A stretch of 64,000 nt of DNA from Shewanella sp. 10N.286.48.A6 (GTDB taxonomy: Bacteria; Pseudomonadota; Gammaproteobacteria; Enterobacterales; Shewanellaceae), in contig NZ_MCVI01000035.1 of the NCBI RefSeq assembly GCF_002873135.1, positions 36,300-100,299 on the forward strand, written 5' to 3'. How positions within the stretch are numbered: the stretch's first letter is position 1; each line of letters starts with the position of its first letter. The notes under the pieces were generated by a model. The model was not told the DNA's origin, made no database searches, and saw only the letters and a list, made by a program, of their open reading frames with translations. Below are positions 17,602 through 29,878 of the stretch, piece by piece. The translations under genes and the position numbers were made by a program.

Positions 17602-18861
17602 GTGGATAAATTAACAATACAAGCCAGCAAGCCCCTTGCCGGAGATGTGACCATCTCTGGCGCCAAGAATGCGGCTTTGCCGATCCTGTTTGCTGGTGTT
17701 TTAGCTGAAACTGACTTTAATATTTCGAATGTACCTAACCTTCGCGATGTAAAAACAACCTGTGAATTACTTCGCTGCCTTGGTGCTGATGTCACTGAGT
17801 TAGGCAATAGCCAATATCGGATCTCAACCACTAATCTCAAAGAGTTTTGTGCGCCATACGATTTGGTTAGAACCATGCGCGCCTCTATTTTGATTTTAGG
17901 GCCGTTACTGGCTCGATTTGGTACCGCTGATGTTTCATTGCCTGGTGGCTGCGCGATTGGCGCAAGACCTGTGAACTTGCATTTGCAAGGGCTAGAGCAA
18001 ATGGGCGCTACTATTGAGGTAAAAGAAGGTTATATTAAAGCCAGAGTTGATGGCCGCTTAAAAGGCGCGCATATCTTTATGGATATGGTCAGCGTTGGTG
18101 CCACTGAAAACCTATTGATGGCTGCGACCTTAGCTGATGGTGAAACCATTATTGAAAATGCCGCTCGCGAACCTGAAATTAATGATTTAGCACATTGCTT
18201 AATTGCAATGGGCGCAAAAATTACCGGTGTTGGCAGCGCAACCTTGCGTATTCAAGGGGTTGAGAAACTCTCTGGTTGTAACCACAGAGTGATGCCTGAT
18301 CGCATCGAAACCGGCTCATTTTTAGTGGCTGCAGCCGTGACGCGCGGAAAAATTCGCTGTCTAAGCGCTGATCCTTCAAGCCTAGAAGCAGTTCTGGCAA
18401 AACTTGAAGATGCTGGCGCGGTGATTAATACTGGCGACGATTGGATTGAACTTGATATGCAAGGCAAGCGCCCTAAAGCGGTTAATATTAAAACTGCGCC
18501 ATATCCTGCTTTTCCGACGGACATGCAAGCGCAATTTTGTGTGTTAAACGCATTAGCTGAAGGCACCAGTCATGTGACTGAAACGATTTTTGAAAATCGT
18601 TTTATGCATGTACCTGAGTTAAGCCGTATGGGCGCTGAAATGGAGCTAGAGGGTAACACCTGCATCATTAATGGTATTGAGCGCATGAACGGTGCGCAAG
18701 TGATGGCGACAGATTTACGCGCTTCAGCGAGTTTAGTGATTGCAGGCCTTATGGCTGACGGTACGACAACCGTTGATCGTATATATCACTTAGATCGTGG
18801 TTATGAGCATATCGAAGAGAAGTTTAAAGCCATCGGCGGTGAAGTGGTTCGTATTGCATAA
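17602..18861 (+). CDS. murA: UDP-N-acetylglucosamine 1-carboxyvinyltransferase MurA
   Basis: First committed step of peptidoglycan synthesis: transfer of enolpyruvate from PEP to UDP-GlcNAc. 419 residues, full length. The catalytic cysteine, target of fosfomycin, is Cys117 in [12 protein letters not shown]. The N-terminal substrate motif [13 protein letters not shown] is intact. The start is GTG at 17602. Ends the mla-ibaG-murA run and shares a terminator with convergent degS. Confidence 0.97.
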   Translation: MDKLTIQASKPLAGDVTISGAKNAALPILFAGVLAETDFNISNVPNLRDVKTTCELLRCLGADVTELGNSQYRISTTNLKEFCAPYDLVRTMRASILILGPLLARFGTADVSLPGGCAIGARPVNLHLQGLEQMGATIEVKEGYIKARVDGRLKGAHIFMDMVSVGATENLLMAATLADGETIIENAAREPEINDLAHCLIAMGAKITGVGSATLRIQGVEKLSGCNHRVMPDRIETGSFLVAAAVTRGKIRCLSADPSSLEAVLAKLEDAGAVINTGDDWIELDMQGKRPKAVNIKTAPYPAFPTDMQAQFCVLNALAEGTSHVTETIFENRFMHVPELSRMGAEMELEGNTCIINGIERMNGAQVMATDLRASASLVIAGLMADGTTTVDRIYHLDRGYEHIEEKFKAIGGEVVRIA

Positions 18862-18907
18862 GCTGTAGATTGCTTAAGTTGTTTGCCAAAGCTTTATAGT
18901 AAAGAAT

Positions 18908-18941
18908 AAAAAGTCAGTTACCTAAGGTAGCTGACTTTTTT
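18908..18941. terminator. Bidirectional terminator between murA and degS
   Basis: Stem AAAAAGTCAGTTACC with GGTAGCTGACTTTTT and a TAA loop, with T and A runs on the two sides. It serves both convergent genes. Confidence 0.9.
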
Positions 18942-18971
18942 ATGATTAAATGGTTAAGTTGTAATTTGTGC

Positions 18972-20045
18972 TTAAGGTTCGACAGCCTTCTCACCAATAA
19001 TCACTGGCACATCATAAGACTTACCTTCGCGGATGATGGTCATTGTGATGCTATCTCCGGGCGCTGTTTCAGCAATTCTATCCATCAGCATTTCAACCCC
19101 AGGAACACTCTCTTCTGCATAAGCGATAATCACATCTCTTGGACGCAGTTTCGCATCTGCCGCAGGCCCTTTGGGATCAACAGCGGTGACCAATACGCCT
19201 TTTAAATCCGGTAAGTTGAGGATTTGCGCCATAACAGGGCTTAACGGCTCGCCTGAAATCCCTAACGCGCCACGAATAACGCGGCCATTTTTAATCAACT
19301 TTCCCATAATGCTGTGAGCCAGTTTAATTGGGATGGCAAAGTTAATACCGTGCCCGCCACCTTCATCACCGATTTGAAATGCCGCAGTATTAATACCAAT
19401 TAGTTCGCCAGTGGTGTCGATAAGTGCACCGCCAGAGTTACCGGCATTAATGGCTGCATCGGTTTGTAAGAAATCAAGATAGCCTGAACTTAAGCCGTTT
19501 CGGCCGGTTGCACTGATAATACCTTGGGTAATGGTTTGGCCTAAGTTGTAAGGGTTACCAATGGCAAGTACCACATCGCCCACTTGTGCAGGTTTGGATA
19601 AATTGATCGGCACGATAGGTAGATTATCGCCTTCAATTTTAAGGACCGCTAAATCGGTGACTGGATCTGAACCGACAACTTCTGAGGTAAATTTTCGGCC
19701 ATCTTGTAGCGCGATAACAATTTCATCGGCTTTTTTAATTACATGGTAATTGGTTAAAATGTAGCCTTCTTTACTCATGATAACCCCAGAACCCAAGCCT
19801 TGAAGCGAGCTTGAATTTAATGGGCTATTTTGATCTAAACTAAGGCTATAAATATTGACCACAGCAGGGGCTGCTCGACGAACGGCTTTAGCAAAGGATA
19901 AGTCATTGTGGTGCTGGGTAGTGGTTAAGCCATTATTAAAATTACTGTTGTTGGTTATCGAAGTAACAAATATGAAAGCGGCCGCCATGACTAATCCAAA
20001 TGCCACAGCTTTGGTCAAATATAAAATTGTGTCTTTGAAATTCAT
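18972..20045 (-). CDS. degS: Site-1 serine protease DegS
   Basis: 357 residues. An N-terminal membrane anchor (about 10-28) is followed by a trypsin-like domain with histidine in TNYHVIKKAD, aspartate in DPVTDLAVLKI and serine in NAGNSGGALID. A single C-terminal PDZ domain (about 265-350) senses misfolded outer-membrane proteins. In the sigma-E pathway it cuts the anti-sigma factor RseA. One PDZ plus an anchor, rather than two PDZ plus a signal peptide, separates it from DegQ next door. Confidence 0.95.
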   Translation of the reverse strand: MNFKDTILYLTKAVAFGLVMAAAFIFVTSITNNSNFNNGLTTTQHHNDLSFAKAVRRAAPAVVNIYSLSLDQNSPLNSSSLQGLGSGVIMSKEGYILTNYHVIKKADEIVIALQDGRKFTSEVVGSDPVTDLAVLKIEGDNLPIVPINLSKPAQVGDVVLAIGNPYNLGQTITQGIISATGRNGLSSGYLDFLQTDAAINAGNSGGALIDTTGELIGINTAAFQIGDEGGGHGINFAIPIKLAHSIMGKLIKNGRVIRGALGISGEPLSPVMAQILNLPDLKGVLVTAVDPKGPAADAKLRPRDVIIAYAEESVPGVEMLMDRIAETAPGDSITMTIIREGKSYDVPVIIGEKAVEP

Positions 20046-20161
20046 TGGCTGACTAAATTATGAAAAAGTACCCAAGATATTATCATGATTAAAAAAATTA
20101 AGCATCGTAACAGGGCTACGATGCTTATTGGGTAAAACAACAGGGTTTATTCGGTGCTGCT

Positions 20162-21514
20162 TTAACGCAGTACCAAGTAAAGCAGCTTATTGTCACGCAA
20201 TATTTTCAATGCGATCGCGCCTTGCTGAGTCTTTAGCTGCTCTTTTAAGTCTTTAAGGCTTTTTACTTTACTGCGATTTAGCCCGACAATTAAATCGCCT
20301 TTCTCGAGTCCATTTCTGGCGGCTGGCGATCCTTGAGCCACTTCAGCAATTTCAATACCTTTACGGCTATTACTTAACTCAGCCCCTTCAAGCATTGGGT
20401 GTAATGCATCAGCACTGGTGCCTGAACTGCTATTTGACTCACCAAGGGTGACATTAATGGTTTCATTATCACCATCGCGAATGATGCCAATTTTAACTTT
20501 AGCACCAGCGCCCATAGTGGCGACCTTTGCTCGCAAGGCTTGGAAGTTTTTAATCTGCTTACCATTGACACTGACAATGATGTCACCCGCTTCTATACCT
20601 GCTTTGTCTGCGGCGCTATCAGGCATGACTTCACTAATAAAACCGCCATGCTGGGTTTCTAGACCAAATGCTTTGGCCAATTCGTTATCTAAGTCTCGGC
20701 CCATAACGCCAAGCACGCCACGTTTAACTTCACCATGCTCAATAATTTGATTAATTAGGTTGTTAACCATATTAGCCGGAATAGCAAAGCCAATACCGAC
20801 GTTGCCACCACCGGGGGCCACAATGGCGGTATTAATACCGATTAACTCACCGTTAAGATTAACCAAGGCGCCGCCTGAGTTACCACTATTAATCGCGGCG
20901 TCAGTTTGGATAAAGTTCTCCAGCATTTCAATCCCTAAACCGCTACGGCCCAAGGCGCTAACAATACCTGAAGTCACGGTTTGCCCTAAACCAAATGGGT
21001 TACCAATGGCGATAGCAAAATCGCCGACACGGATATCATCAGAGTTGGTTTGTTTCACTTGGGTAAGGTTTTTCGCTTCTATTTGTAATAGCGCAATATC
21101 AGATTCAGGATCTGAGCCAATGAGTTTTGCGTCAATCTCACGGCCATCATGCAGACCAATTTTAATTTCATCAGCACCATTAATAACGTGGTTATTCGTG
21201 ACGATGTAACCCTCTTTGGCGTTAATGATGACCCCTGATCCTAAGCCTCTAAAAGGGCGTTCACGCACTTGTTCTTGGGGGGCGTTAGGGCCAAAGAAAT
21301 ATCGAAACACATCGGGAATTTGTTGTTTAGAGGTTTGGGTGCCGCTGACTGCAACAGAGACGACAGCGGGAGTTGTTTTTTCTAGCATGGGAGCGAGGCT
21401 AGGTAGCGCTTGACCATTAACAGTTTGTGGAATTGCAGCTTGGGACAACGCCGGCATTAACGATAAAGAGGCGGATAATATCGCTGCTGAAACTAAGGTT
21501 AATTTGGGTTTCAT
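20162..21514 (-). CDS. degQ: Periplasmic Do-family serine protease/chaperone DegQ
   Basis: 450 residues from the ATG at 21514, which has AAGGAG upstream; the frame extends 13 codons further without a better site. A signal peptide (to SQAAIPQ) precedes a protease domain with TNNHVINGAD, DPESDIALLQI and NSGNSGGALVN, then two PDZ domains (about 275-360 and 385-450). A possible sigma-E-like promoter, TGAACTT then 17 bases then TCCGA, lies on this strand at 21612-21640; this is weak. Degrades and refolds envelope proteins. DegP is an alternative name for the same architecture. Confidence 0.92.
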   Translation of the reverse strand: MKPKLTLVSAAILSASLSLMPALSQAAIPQTVNGQALPSLAPMLEKTTPAVVSVAVSGTQTSKQQIPDVFRYFFGPNAPQEQVRERPFRGLGSGVIINAKEGYIVTNNHVINGADEIKIGLHDGREIDAKLIGSDPESDIALLQIEAKNLTQVKQTNSDDIRVGDFAIAIGNPFGLGQTVTSGIVSALGRSGLGIEMLENFIQTDAAINSGNSGGALVNLNGELIGINTAIVAPGGGNVGIGFAIPANMVNNLINQIIEHGEVKRGVLGVMGRDLDNELAKAFGLETQHGGFISEVMPDSAADKAGIEAGDIIVSVNGKQIKNFQALRAKVATMGAGAKVKIGIIRDGDNETINVTLGESNSSSGTSADALHPMLEGAELSNSRKGIEIAEVAQGSPAARNGLEKGDLIVGLNRSKVKSLKDLKEQLKTQQGAIALKILRDNKLLYLVLR

Positions 21515-21747
21515 TGTTTCTTGCTCCTTGAAAATTAATCTTTGCTTATACACATATTATGGGTGACTGGCGTAAATACAACTTCAGTTTAGCTGTATTG
21601 ACTATATAACCTCGGAGTGTTCTAGGTTTCAATAAGTTCAGCCATCATTAACAAAGGTTAATTTTTATGTGGTTTACCGTTACGCCGGCTAAGGGTGATA
21701 TGTTATGGTTGTGTGGAATTTTCAGCAGTATATAGAGAGTAGTCCCC

Positions 21748-22860
21748 GTGTCGCAGTTAAGCCCTTGGCAGCATTACCAGCAAGATTTAACCCGTGAAGG
21801 TTTCTCCCATGATTTAGCCCAAGAGCAAGCGGTAAAGTCATTGCAACGTGTTTATGAAGAACTTATCGCAGCCGATGTTCAGCAGTCCTCATTGAGTCGG
21901 CTTTTAGGTTCAATCGGCCTTAAAAAATCAGCCCCTAGCGTCAAAGGTTTATATTTATGGGGCGGAGTAGGTCGTGGTAAAACTTACTTGATGGATACTT
22001 TTTTTGATGCGCTGCCAACAGAGAAAAAACTGCGGGCCCACTTTCATCGCTTTATGCACCAGCTACACCATGACTTAGGCGAACTTGACGGTGTTCAGGA
22101 CCCATTAATTACTATTGCTAACAAAATGGCGCAGCAATATAACATCATATGTTTCGATGAATTTTTTGTTTCTGACATTACCGATGCCATGTTATTGGGC
22201 ACCTTGTTCCAACACTTATTTAAAGAAGGGGTCGCGTTAGTGGCCACCTCAAACATCATTCCCGATGACCTCTATAAAAATGGCTTACAGCGCGCAAGAT
22301 TTTTACCCGCAATCGCCTTAATAAACCAAAACTGCGAAATCCTTAATGTGGATTCGGGTATTGATTATCGCTTACGAACCCTTGAGCAAGCTGAGATTTA
22401 CCACTACCCACTGGATGAGCAGGCTGACACCAACTTGTTAAGCTATTTTGCCCAGCTTGCTCCAGAATCAGAAGTATTCACTGACGCCATTGAAATTGAA
22501 GGCCGTGAGGTGAATATTCGCCAGCAATCCCAAGGGGTGCTATTGGCCAACTTTAGAGACTTATGTGACGGCCCTCGATCCCAGCGCGACTATATGGAAG
22601 TGGCTCGTTTGTACCATACCGTTCTATTAAGTGGGCTTGAACAAATGGGCTCAGCCACAACCGGTGATGATATTGCTCGGCGATTTCTCGCGATGGTAGA
22701 TGAATTTTATGAGCGTAATGTGAAGTTAATTATTTCTGCTGAAGTTTCATTAGAAGATATTTACACAGATGGTTTACTCAGTTTTGAGTTTAGACGCTGC
22801 CGCTCAAGATTGATTGAAATGCAATCACATGACTATTTAATGTTGGAGCATTTACCATAA
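21748..22860 (+). CDS. zapE: Cell division protein ZapE (AFG1-family ATPase)
   Basis: 370 residues of the AFG1/ZapE ATPase family. Walker A GGVGRGKTYLMD is near residue 73, Walker B IICFDEFFVSDITDA, and FRDLCDGPRSQRDYMEVARL near 270. In E. coli it acts on the Z ring during constriction. The start is GTG at 21748. It is divergent from degQ and just upstream of rplM. Confidence 0.93.
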   Translation: MSQLSPWQHYQQDLTREGFSHDLAQEQAVKSLQRVYEELIAADVQQSSLSRLLGSIGLKKSAPSVKGLYLWGGVGRGKTYLMDTFFDALPTEKKLRAHFHRFMHQLHHDLGELDGVQDPLITIANKMAQQYNIICFDEFFVSDITDAMLLGTLFQHLFKEGVALVATSNIIPDDLYKNGLQRARFLPAIALINQNCEILNVDSGIDYRLRTLEQAEIYHYPLDEQADTNLLSYFAQLAPESEVFTDAIEIEGREVNIRQQSQGVLLANFRDLCDGPRSQRDYMEVARLYHTVLLSGLEQMGSATTGDDIARRFLAMVDEFYERNVKLIISAEVSLEDIYTDGLLSFEFRRCRSRLIEMQSHDYLMLEHLP

Positions 22861-23102
22861 ATAGTTATTGAGGGATGAAATCAGCTAAAGCACCAGAGAA
22901 GTTTTTTAGAAAACTATCAGAAATTAGGTGATTTTTAACTCAGCTTTGTCTATAATCCGCCACCTGCCCTCGTTACTCCACCGAATTTGGGTGGACGATT
23001 TAAACCAATTTCAGCTCGAAGGGGCTTTGAAATGGTCATTGTGTTGTTTGCATTCCGCATTCAGCATTGAGACAGAATTTTAAACATTGGGTTTTTGTAA
23101 AA
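22861..23102 (+). promoter_or_regulatory. rplM promoter/leader region
   Basis: The region between zapE and rplM has a -10-like TATAAT near 22953 and a small perfect hairpin CCACC-GAATTTG-GGTGG at about 22979-22995 in the leader. In E. coli the rplM-rpsI mRNA leader is the site of L13 autoregulation. That this hairpin does the same job is an inference. Confidence 0.4.
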
Positions 23103-23531
23103 ATGAAGACTACATTTACTGCTACACCAGAAACAGTCACACGTGACTGGTTCGTCGTTGATGCCGAAGGTAAAACTTTAGGTCGTATCGCTACTGAAAT
23201 TGCTACTCGTTTACGTGGTAAGCACAAGCCAGAGTATACTCCTCATGTTGACACTGGTGACTACATCATCGTTATTAACGCTGAGAAAGTTACTGTGACT
23301 GGTAACAAAGCTAAAGGCAAAATTTACTACTCACATACAGGTTTCATCGGTGGTATTAAGCAGATTTCTTTTGAAAAGCTGCAAGATCATAAGCCTGAAA
23401 TGATTATCGAGAAAGCAGTTAAGGGTATGTTACCAAAAGGTCCTTTGGGCCGTGCTATGTTCCGTAAGCTTAAAGTTTACGCTGGCACTGAACATAACCA
23501 TGCTGCACAACAACCTCAAGTTCTTGATATC
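23103..23531 (+). CDS. rplM: 50S ribosomal protein L13
   Basis: 142 residues from the ATG at 23103 ([20 protein letters not shown]). Twelve more codons are open upstream but do not belong to the family. Motifs include [20 protein letters not shown] and [21 protein letters not shown]13 is an early 50S assembly protein. The stop codon is TAA, and rpsI follows after about 16 bases. Confidence 0.97.
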
Positions 23532-23549
23532 TAATACGGGAGTAAGCTA

Positions 23550-23942
23550 ATGTCTGCAACTCAGTACTACGGCACTGGCCGTCGTAAAACATCAACTGCT
23601 CGCGTATTCGCTAAAGCAGGTAGTGGTCAAATCGTTGTTAACCAACGTCCACTAGATGTATATTTTGGTCGTGAAACTGCTCGCATGGTTGTTCGTCAGC
23701 CTCTAGAGCTAGTTGAAATGACTGACAAACTTGACATCTATGTAACTGTTAAGGGCGGTGGAACCACTGGCCAAGCAGGTGCAATTCGTCACGGTATTAC
23801 TCGTGCATTGCTTCAGTTAGACGAAGCTCTACGTCCTTCTTTACGTTCTGCTGGTTTCGTTACCCGTGATGCTCGTAAAGTTGAGCGTAAGAAAGTTGGT
23901 CTACGTAAAGCACGTCGTAAGCCACAATTCTCAAAACGTTAA
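23550..23942 (+). CDS. rpsI: 30S ribosomal protein S9
   Basis: 130 residues with the typical ending [17 protein letters not shown], whose basic tail reaches the P-site t[23 protein letters not shown] is conserved. Cotranscribed with rplM and followed by a terminator. Confidence 0.98.
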   Translation: MSATQYYGTGRRKTSTARVFAKAGSGQIVVNQRPLDVYFGRETARMVVRQPLELVEMTDKLDIYVTVKGGGTTGQAGAIRHGITRALLQLDEALRPSLRSAGFVTRDARKVERKKVGLRKARRKPQFSKR

Positions 23943-23958
23943 TACGTTTTCAGAATTC

Positions 23959-23987
23959 AAAAAACCCAGCTATATGCTGGGTTTTTT
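23959..23987 (+). terminator. Terminator after rplM-rpsI
   Basis: AAAAAACCCAGC pairs with GCTGGGTTTTTT around TATAT, 17 bases past the rpsI stop. Confidence 0.93.
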
Positions 23988-24109
23988 ATTGGCTTTTTTT
24001 AGGTAAAAACGCCAATTAGTCATTCGATGTAATGCGATGACCACTTAGAAGCGTTATGGTGTAGTCGATGTTTTTTGCTAATGTGTAAACCAAATAGTGG
24101 AACTAGACC

Positions 24110-25661
<1,552 letters not shown>

Positions 25662-25666
25662 CACAT

Positions 25667-25694
25667 AAAAAGGCCGCTATTTAGCGGCCTTTTT
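25667..25694 (+). terminator. Terminator after purA
   Basis: AAAAAGGCCGCTA pairs with TAGCGGCCTTTTT around TT. Confidence 0.94.
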
Positions 25695-25891
25695 AATATG
25701 CAGAATTAACAAACCTTAGACGATAAAATTGAAACTGTAACTCCGCGCAATTTCTCTTCTTTTTACTGCTTTTTTAAAATCATTTTGGCAATTCAAATAA
25801 CCACTAAATATTATTGTTTGTGCAGTTAATACTCAAGATATAGGCTATAATGCCGATGCATAGAGTAACTAAAGTGTCATTGAGAATCGTT

Positions 25892-26509
25892 ATGCTGCGT
25901 TTATGTTTGTTGGTGTTGTGCTTACTGCCGAATTTAGCTGTTGCTGAATTAACCGCGGTGGATATCTATGGTGATGAGCAATTAATTAAATTGATCCGCA
26001 ATGATGTTTATTTAAAGCAAGTTAAACGCGATGACTGCCAACTAGTGCAAGATATTGAAGCTAGAGCAGAAGTACTCCAGCAGCCCATGTATCAGTTTTT
26101 ATGGGCCGAAATGCTCAACCATGGTGTGTGTGTAGATAAACACGCTTCCCGTGGCATGGCGTTATTACAAACTGCTGCAGAGCAAGGTAGCGCTGAGGCG
26201 ATGCTGAAACTAGCCGAATATTACTATCACGGTGAAATGGTAGTGCAAGACAAAAATCGAGCAGTGCAATATGTGATGCCGGCAGCAGCCAATGGCGATC
26301 TGCCTGCAAGATTGATGTTAGTTCGCCTATACGGCGAAGGTTATGGTAGCCCTGTTGATTATCAATTAGGTTACCATTGGTTATATAACAGCGTATTTAA
26401 TGATGCCGCGACACAGAAAAAAGCCACATCATTATTGCAGATGTTAGCCGCTAAAATGCCCGCCAGTATAATAGAGCGAGCACAGCAGCCACAGCTGCAC
26501 AACCGCTAA
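25892..26509 (+). CDS. motX: Sodium-driven polar flagellar motor protein MotX
   Basis: A periplasmic protein with Sel1-like repeats. The start VAELTAVDIY after the signal peptide, then DDCQLVQDIEARAEVL, GVCVDKHASRG and GYHWLYNSVF, matches what I recall of Vibrio/Shewanella MotX. MotX and MotY form the T ring that anchors PomAB stators around the polar flagellar motor. The ATG at 25892 (MLRLCLLVLCLLPNLAVAE) gives a clean signal peptide and 205 residues; ATGs at 25850 and 25856 would add 12-14 residues. Its location upstream of rnr is an isolated one, away from other flagellar genes. Confidence 0.85.
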   Translation: MLRLCLLVLCLLPNLAVAELTAVDIYGDEQLIKLIRNDVYLKQVKRDDCQLVQDIEARAEVLQQPMYQFLWAEMLNHGVCVDKHASRGMALLQTAAEQGSAEAMLKLAEYYYHGEMVVQDKNRAVQYVMPAAANGDLPARLMLVRLYGEGYGSPVDYQLGYHWLYNSVFNDAATQKKATSLLQMLAAKMPASIIERAQQPQLHNR

Positions 26510-26544
26510 GACTCCCACGAGGGAGTAAATTATTTGGAAATTGA

Positions 26545-29019
26545 ATGATCATCGATCCTCATTTTGAGAGAGAGCAAGACAAGTACGAAAACCCAATCCC
26601 AAGCCGTGAATACATACTAGAGTATTTGCGTGAGCAAAAGTCACCTGTCACCAGAGAACATATCGCCGCCGCGCTAAAAATGGTTGATGAAGACCACTTA
26701 GAAGCGTTAAGAAGACGGCTGCGCGCCATGGAGCGTGATGGGCAACTGGTTTATACCCGTGGCCATAGTTATGGTCTTCCTGAAAAAATGGATCTGCTTA
26801 CCGGTACGATTATCGGCCATCGTGATGGTTTCGGATTTTTTAAATCTGATGAAGGCGGTGACGATCTCTTTATTAATAATCGTGATATGCAGATGTATTT
26901 TCACGGTGATAAAGTGTTGGCGCAAAAAGCAGGTTCCGATCGCCGTGGACGACGTGAAGCGCGTATCGTTCGTTTAGTGCAGCAGCGCAGCGCGCCATTA
27001 GTCGGCCGTTATCATGTTGATGCTGGCATGGCATTTGTGATTGCCGATGACAGACGCATTACCCAAGAAATCTTGATTGCCAAAGAAGACGCTAATGGCG
27101 CCAGAGCTGGCGACGTTGTTGTGCTTGAATTAATCCGTCGTCCTGGACGATTTGTTAAAGCGGCAGCTAAAGTGACCGAAGTGCTCGGTAAAACAATGGC
27201 GCCAGGTATGGAAATTGAAATTGCTCTGCGCAATTACGATTTGCCTCACAAATGGTCAGCTGTTATTGAGAAAAAACTTAAGCGCATTCCGGATGAAGTC
27301 CCAGAGTCTGATAAACAAGGTCGCGTCGATTTAAGACATTTACCCTTAGTGACCATTGATGGCGAAGATGCCCGCGATTTTGACGATGCTGTTTATGCCG
27401 AAACTAAACCTAGCGGTGGCTGGCGTTTATGGGTCGCTATTGCTGATGTAAGTCACTATGTGCGTACAGACTCGGCATTAGATGATGAAGCGAGATCCCG
27501 TGGTAACTCAGTGTATTTTCCATCGCAAGTTATCCCGATGCTACCAGAGAAAATCTCTAATGGTTTGTGTTCACTAAATCCCCATGTTGATCGCCTTTGT
27601 ATGGTGGCTGAGATGACCATTTCAGCTGCGGGTAAACTATCGGGTTATAAGTTTTATCCGGCAGTGATGCACTCACATGCGCGTTTTACTTACACGCAAG
27701 TGGCAGCCATGCTAGAAGGTGGCAAGATTGCCCCTGAGCATGAAGCTTTGTTCCCGCATCTTCAGTGTTTACAGTCGTTATATTTAACCTTAAATGAGCG
27801 CCGCGCAGAACGTGGGGCGATTGCGTTTGAAACCGTTGAAACCCAGTTTGTGTTTAACGAGCAACGTAAAATTGAAGCAATTGTGCCCCGTAGCCGTAAT
27901 CAGGCACATAAAATCATTGAAGAATGTATGATTTTAGCCAACGTCGCTTCAGCTAAGTTCGTCAAAAAGCATAAAGGTGAAGTGTTATACCGTGTGCATG
28001 AGTCACCTTCAGAAACCAAGTTGGCAAACTTCAAAGAGTTTCTGGCAGAACGCGGTTTATCAATGAATGGCGGCACTGAACCTACGCCGTCAGATTATCA
28101 GGACTTAATGCTGAAAATTGCAGATAGACCGGATGCTGAATTGATCCAGGTAATGTTACTGCGCTCAATGAGACAAGCGATATACACCCCTGATAATGAC
28201 GGTCACTTTGGCTTGGCATTAGAAGAGTATTCACACTTTACCTCGCCTATTCGTCGTTACCCTGACTTAGTCTTACATCGCGTTATCCGTTATTTGTTAG
28301 CGGCAGAGCAAGGTGAGATGAAGCAGAAGTGGACCCCAGAAGGTGGCTACCATTATCTACTTGAAGAGCTAGATAAACTGGGCGAAGAGTGTTCAACTAC
28401 TGAGCGCCGTGCAGATGAAGCCACACGTGATGTCAGCGACTGGCTCAAATGTGAATACATGCAAGATCATGTTGGTGATGAATTTGAAGCTGTCATTGCT
28501 TCAGTGACCAATTTTGGTTTGTTTGTACGTTTAAAGGATTTGTATATCGATGGCTTAGTGCATATCTCAAGCTTAGTCAGCGATTATTATCAGTTTGACC
28601 CAATGCGTCAGCGTTTGATTGGCGAAAACACCCGCAAGGTTTATCAAGTGGGTGACGAGGTCAATGTCAAAGTTGCCGCGGTTAACTTAGATGATCGTCA
28701 AATCGATCTGATCATGATTGGTGATCACGGTAAGAGCCGTAAGAAAGCCAATAAGAAGCCATTAACAGCCAGAGAAAGAGCCAATCTTGAAGGCGCTAAA
28801 ATGGGCGCATCAGCAAAAGGTGAGCCAGCTGCAGAGTCGTCAGCAAAGGGGCGTTCTGGCAAAGCGGGTAAAAGCACAGCGGGCAAAGCGAAAAAATCTG
28901 CCACTAAAGGCGGAAAAAAGCGCAAGCCTGCAGCTAAAGCTGCAAATAGTTCAGCGGCTGGTGTAACATCACCGGCTGCTAAAAAACCATCGACTAAAGC
29001 AAAGCGCAAGAGAAAATAA
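26545..29019 (+). CDS. rnr: Ribonuclease R
   Basis: A 3'-5' exoribonuclease that degrades structured RNA and helps in trans-translation and cold adaptation. 824 residues: N-terminal winged helix (about 20-85), two cold-shock domains, and an RNB catalytic domain with [17 protein letters not shown] carrying the metal-binding aspartates. An S1 domain follows (about 645-730, [20 protein letters not shown]). The tail from about 735 is a Lys/Ala-rich basic extension. rlmB starts 4 bases after the stop. Confidence 0.97.
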   Translation: MIIDPHFEREQDKYENPIPSREYILEYLREQKSPVTREHIAAALKMVDEDHLEALRRRLRAMERDGQLVYTRGHSYGLPEKMDLLTGTIIGHRDGFGFFKSDEGGDDLFINNRDMQMYFHGDKVLAQKAGSDRRGRREARIVRLVQQRSAPLVGRYHVDAGMAFVIADDRRITQEILIAKEDANGARAGDVVVLELIRRPGRFVKAAAKVTEVLGKTMAPGMEIEIALRNYDLPHKWSAVIEKKLKRIPDEVPESDKQGRVDLRHLPLVTIDGEDARDFDDAVYAETKPSGGWRLWVAIADVSHYVRTDSALDDEARSRGNSVYFPSQVIPMLPEKISNGLCSLNPHVDRLCMVAEMTISAAGKLSGYKFYPAVMHSHARFTYTQVAAMLEGGKIAPEHEALFPHLQCLQSLYLTLNERRAERGAIAFETVETQFVFNEQRKIEAIVPRSRNQAHKIIEECMILANVASAKFVKKHKGEVLYRVHESPSETKLANFKEFLAERGLSMNGGTEPTPSDYQDLMLKIADRPDAELIQVMLLRSMRQAIYTPDNDGHFGLALEEYSHFTSPIRRYPDLVLHRVIRYLLAAEQGEMKQKWTPEGGYHYLLEELDKLGEECSTTERRADEATRDVSDWLKCEYMQDHVGDEFEAVIASVTNFGLFVRLKDLYIDGLVHISSLVSDYYQFDPMRQRLIGENTRKVYQVGDEVNVKVAAVNLDDRQIDLIMIGDHGKSRKKANKKPLTARERANLEGAKMGASAKGEPAAESSAKGRSGKAGKSTAGKAKKSATKGGKKRKPAAKAANSSAAGVTSPAAKKPSTKAKRKRK

Positions 29020-29023
29020 GTAA

Positions 29024-29767
29024 ATGAAAAAACAAGATATCATTTTTGGCATTCACGCAGTAGAAGCTTTGCTAAGCAACTCACCTGAACGCGTCATTGA
29101 AGTTTGGGTATTACAAGGTCGTGATGACGAGCGTTTATTACCATTAATCAAAAAAGCGACAGAGTTTGGTGTGTCTGTACAAAGTTCAGGTCGTAAAGTA
29201 CTAGATGACAAAGCATCGAGCACTCAGCATCAGGGTATTGTTGCACGAGTTAAAGCTGCTAAAATCTTGGCTGAAGCGGACTTAGATGCTTTATTAGAAA
29301 AGACAGACCTACCATTTTTGTTAATTCTTGATGGTGTCACTGACCCACATAATCTAGGTGCTTGTTTACGTAATGCCGATGCTGCCGGTGTACAAGGGAT
29401 TATCGTACCAAAAGATAACTCGGTGGGACTGACGTCAATCGTGAGCAAGGTTGCTTGCGGCGCGGCTGAAACGATTCCATTATTCCAAGTTACCAACCTT
29501 GCCCGTACTATGCGTCATATTCAGCAAAAAGGGGTGTGGATTATTGGTGCAGCTGGTGAAGCGGATTGTGAGTTATACCAAGCAGACTTAAAAGGGCCTT
29601 TAGCCATTGCGATGGGCGCAGAAGATAAAGGTTTACGCCGTTTAACCCGTGAAAGCTGTGATTCAATTGTTTCCATTCCAATGGCGGGCAGTGTTTCGAG
29701 TTTGAATGTGTCTGTAGCGACAGGTGTTTGCTTGTTTGAAGCAGTGCGTCAACGCTTAGTAAAGTAA
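29024..29767 (+). CDS. rlmB: 23S rRNA (guanosine-2'-O-)-methyltransferase RlmB
   Basis: Methylates G2251 of 23S rRNA (E. coli numbering). 247 residues of the SpoU/TrmH class with the three knot motifs: [30 protein letters not shown] and [20 protein letters not shown]. The N-terminal domain (1-75) is the ribosomal-protein-like RNA-binding part. Coupled to rnr. Confidence 0.96.
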   Translation: MKKQDIIFGIHAVEALLSNSPERVIEVWVLQGRDDERLLPLIKKATEFGVSVQSSGRKVLDDKASSTQHQGIVARVKAAKILAEADLDALLEKTDLPFLLILDGVTDPHNLGACLRNADAAGVQGIIVPKDNSVGLTSIVSKVACGAAETIPLFQVTNLARTMRHIQQKGVWIIGAAGEADCELYQADLKGPLAIAMGAEDKGLRRLTRESCDSIVSIPMAGSVSSLNVSVATGVCLFEAVRQRLVK

Positions 29768-29794
29768 TTTACTGAACGGTTAAGCAGATATTGA

Positions 29795-29817
29795 AGCGGG
29801 CCTTAGGGCCCGTTTTT
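29795..29817. terminator. Terminator after rnr-rlmB
   Basis: CGGGCC-TTAG-GGCCCG followed by five T bases. It lies between rlmB and the convergent DUF481 gene; the T run serves the plus strand. Confidence 0.85.
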
Positions 29818-29878
29818 GTTTATCTGGGGTTTGAGAAACCAAGCCAACGCTAATCACTTAATATTAGATTAGTGCGGA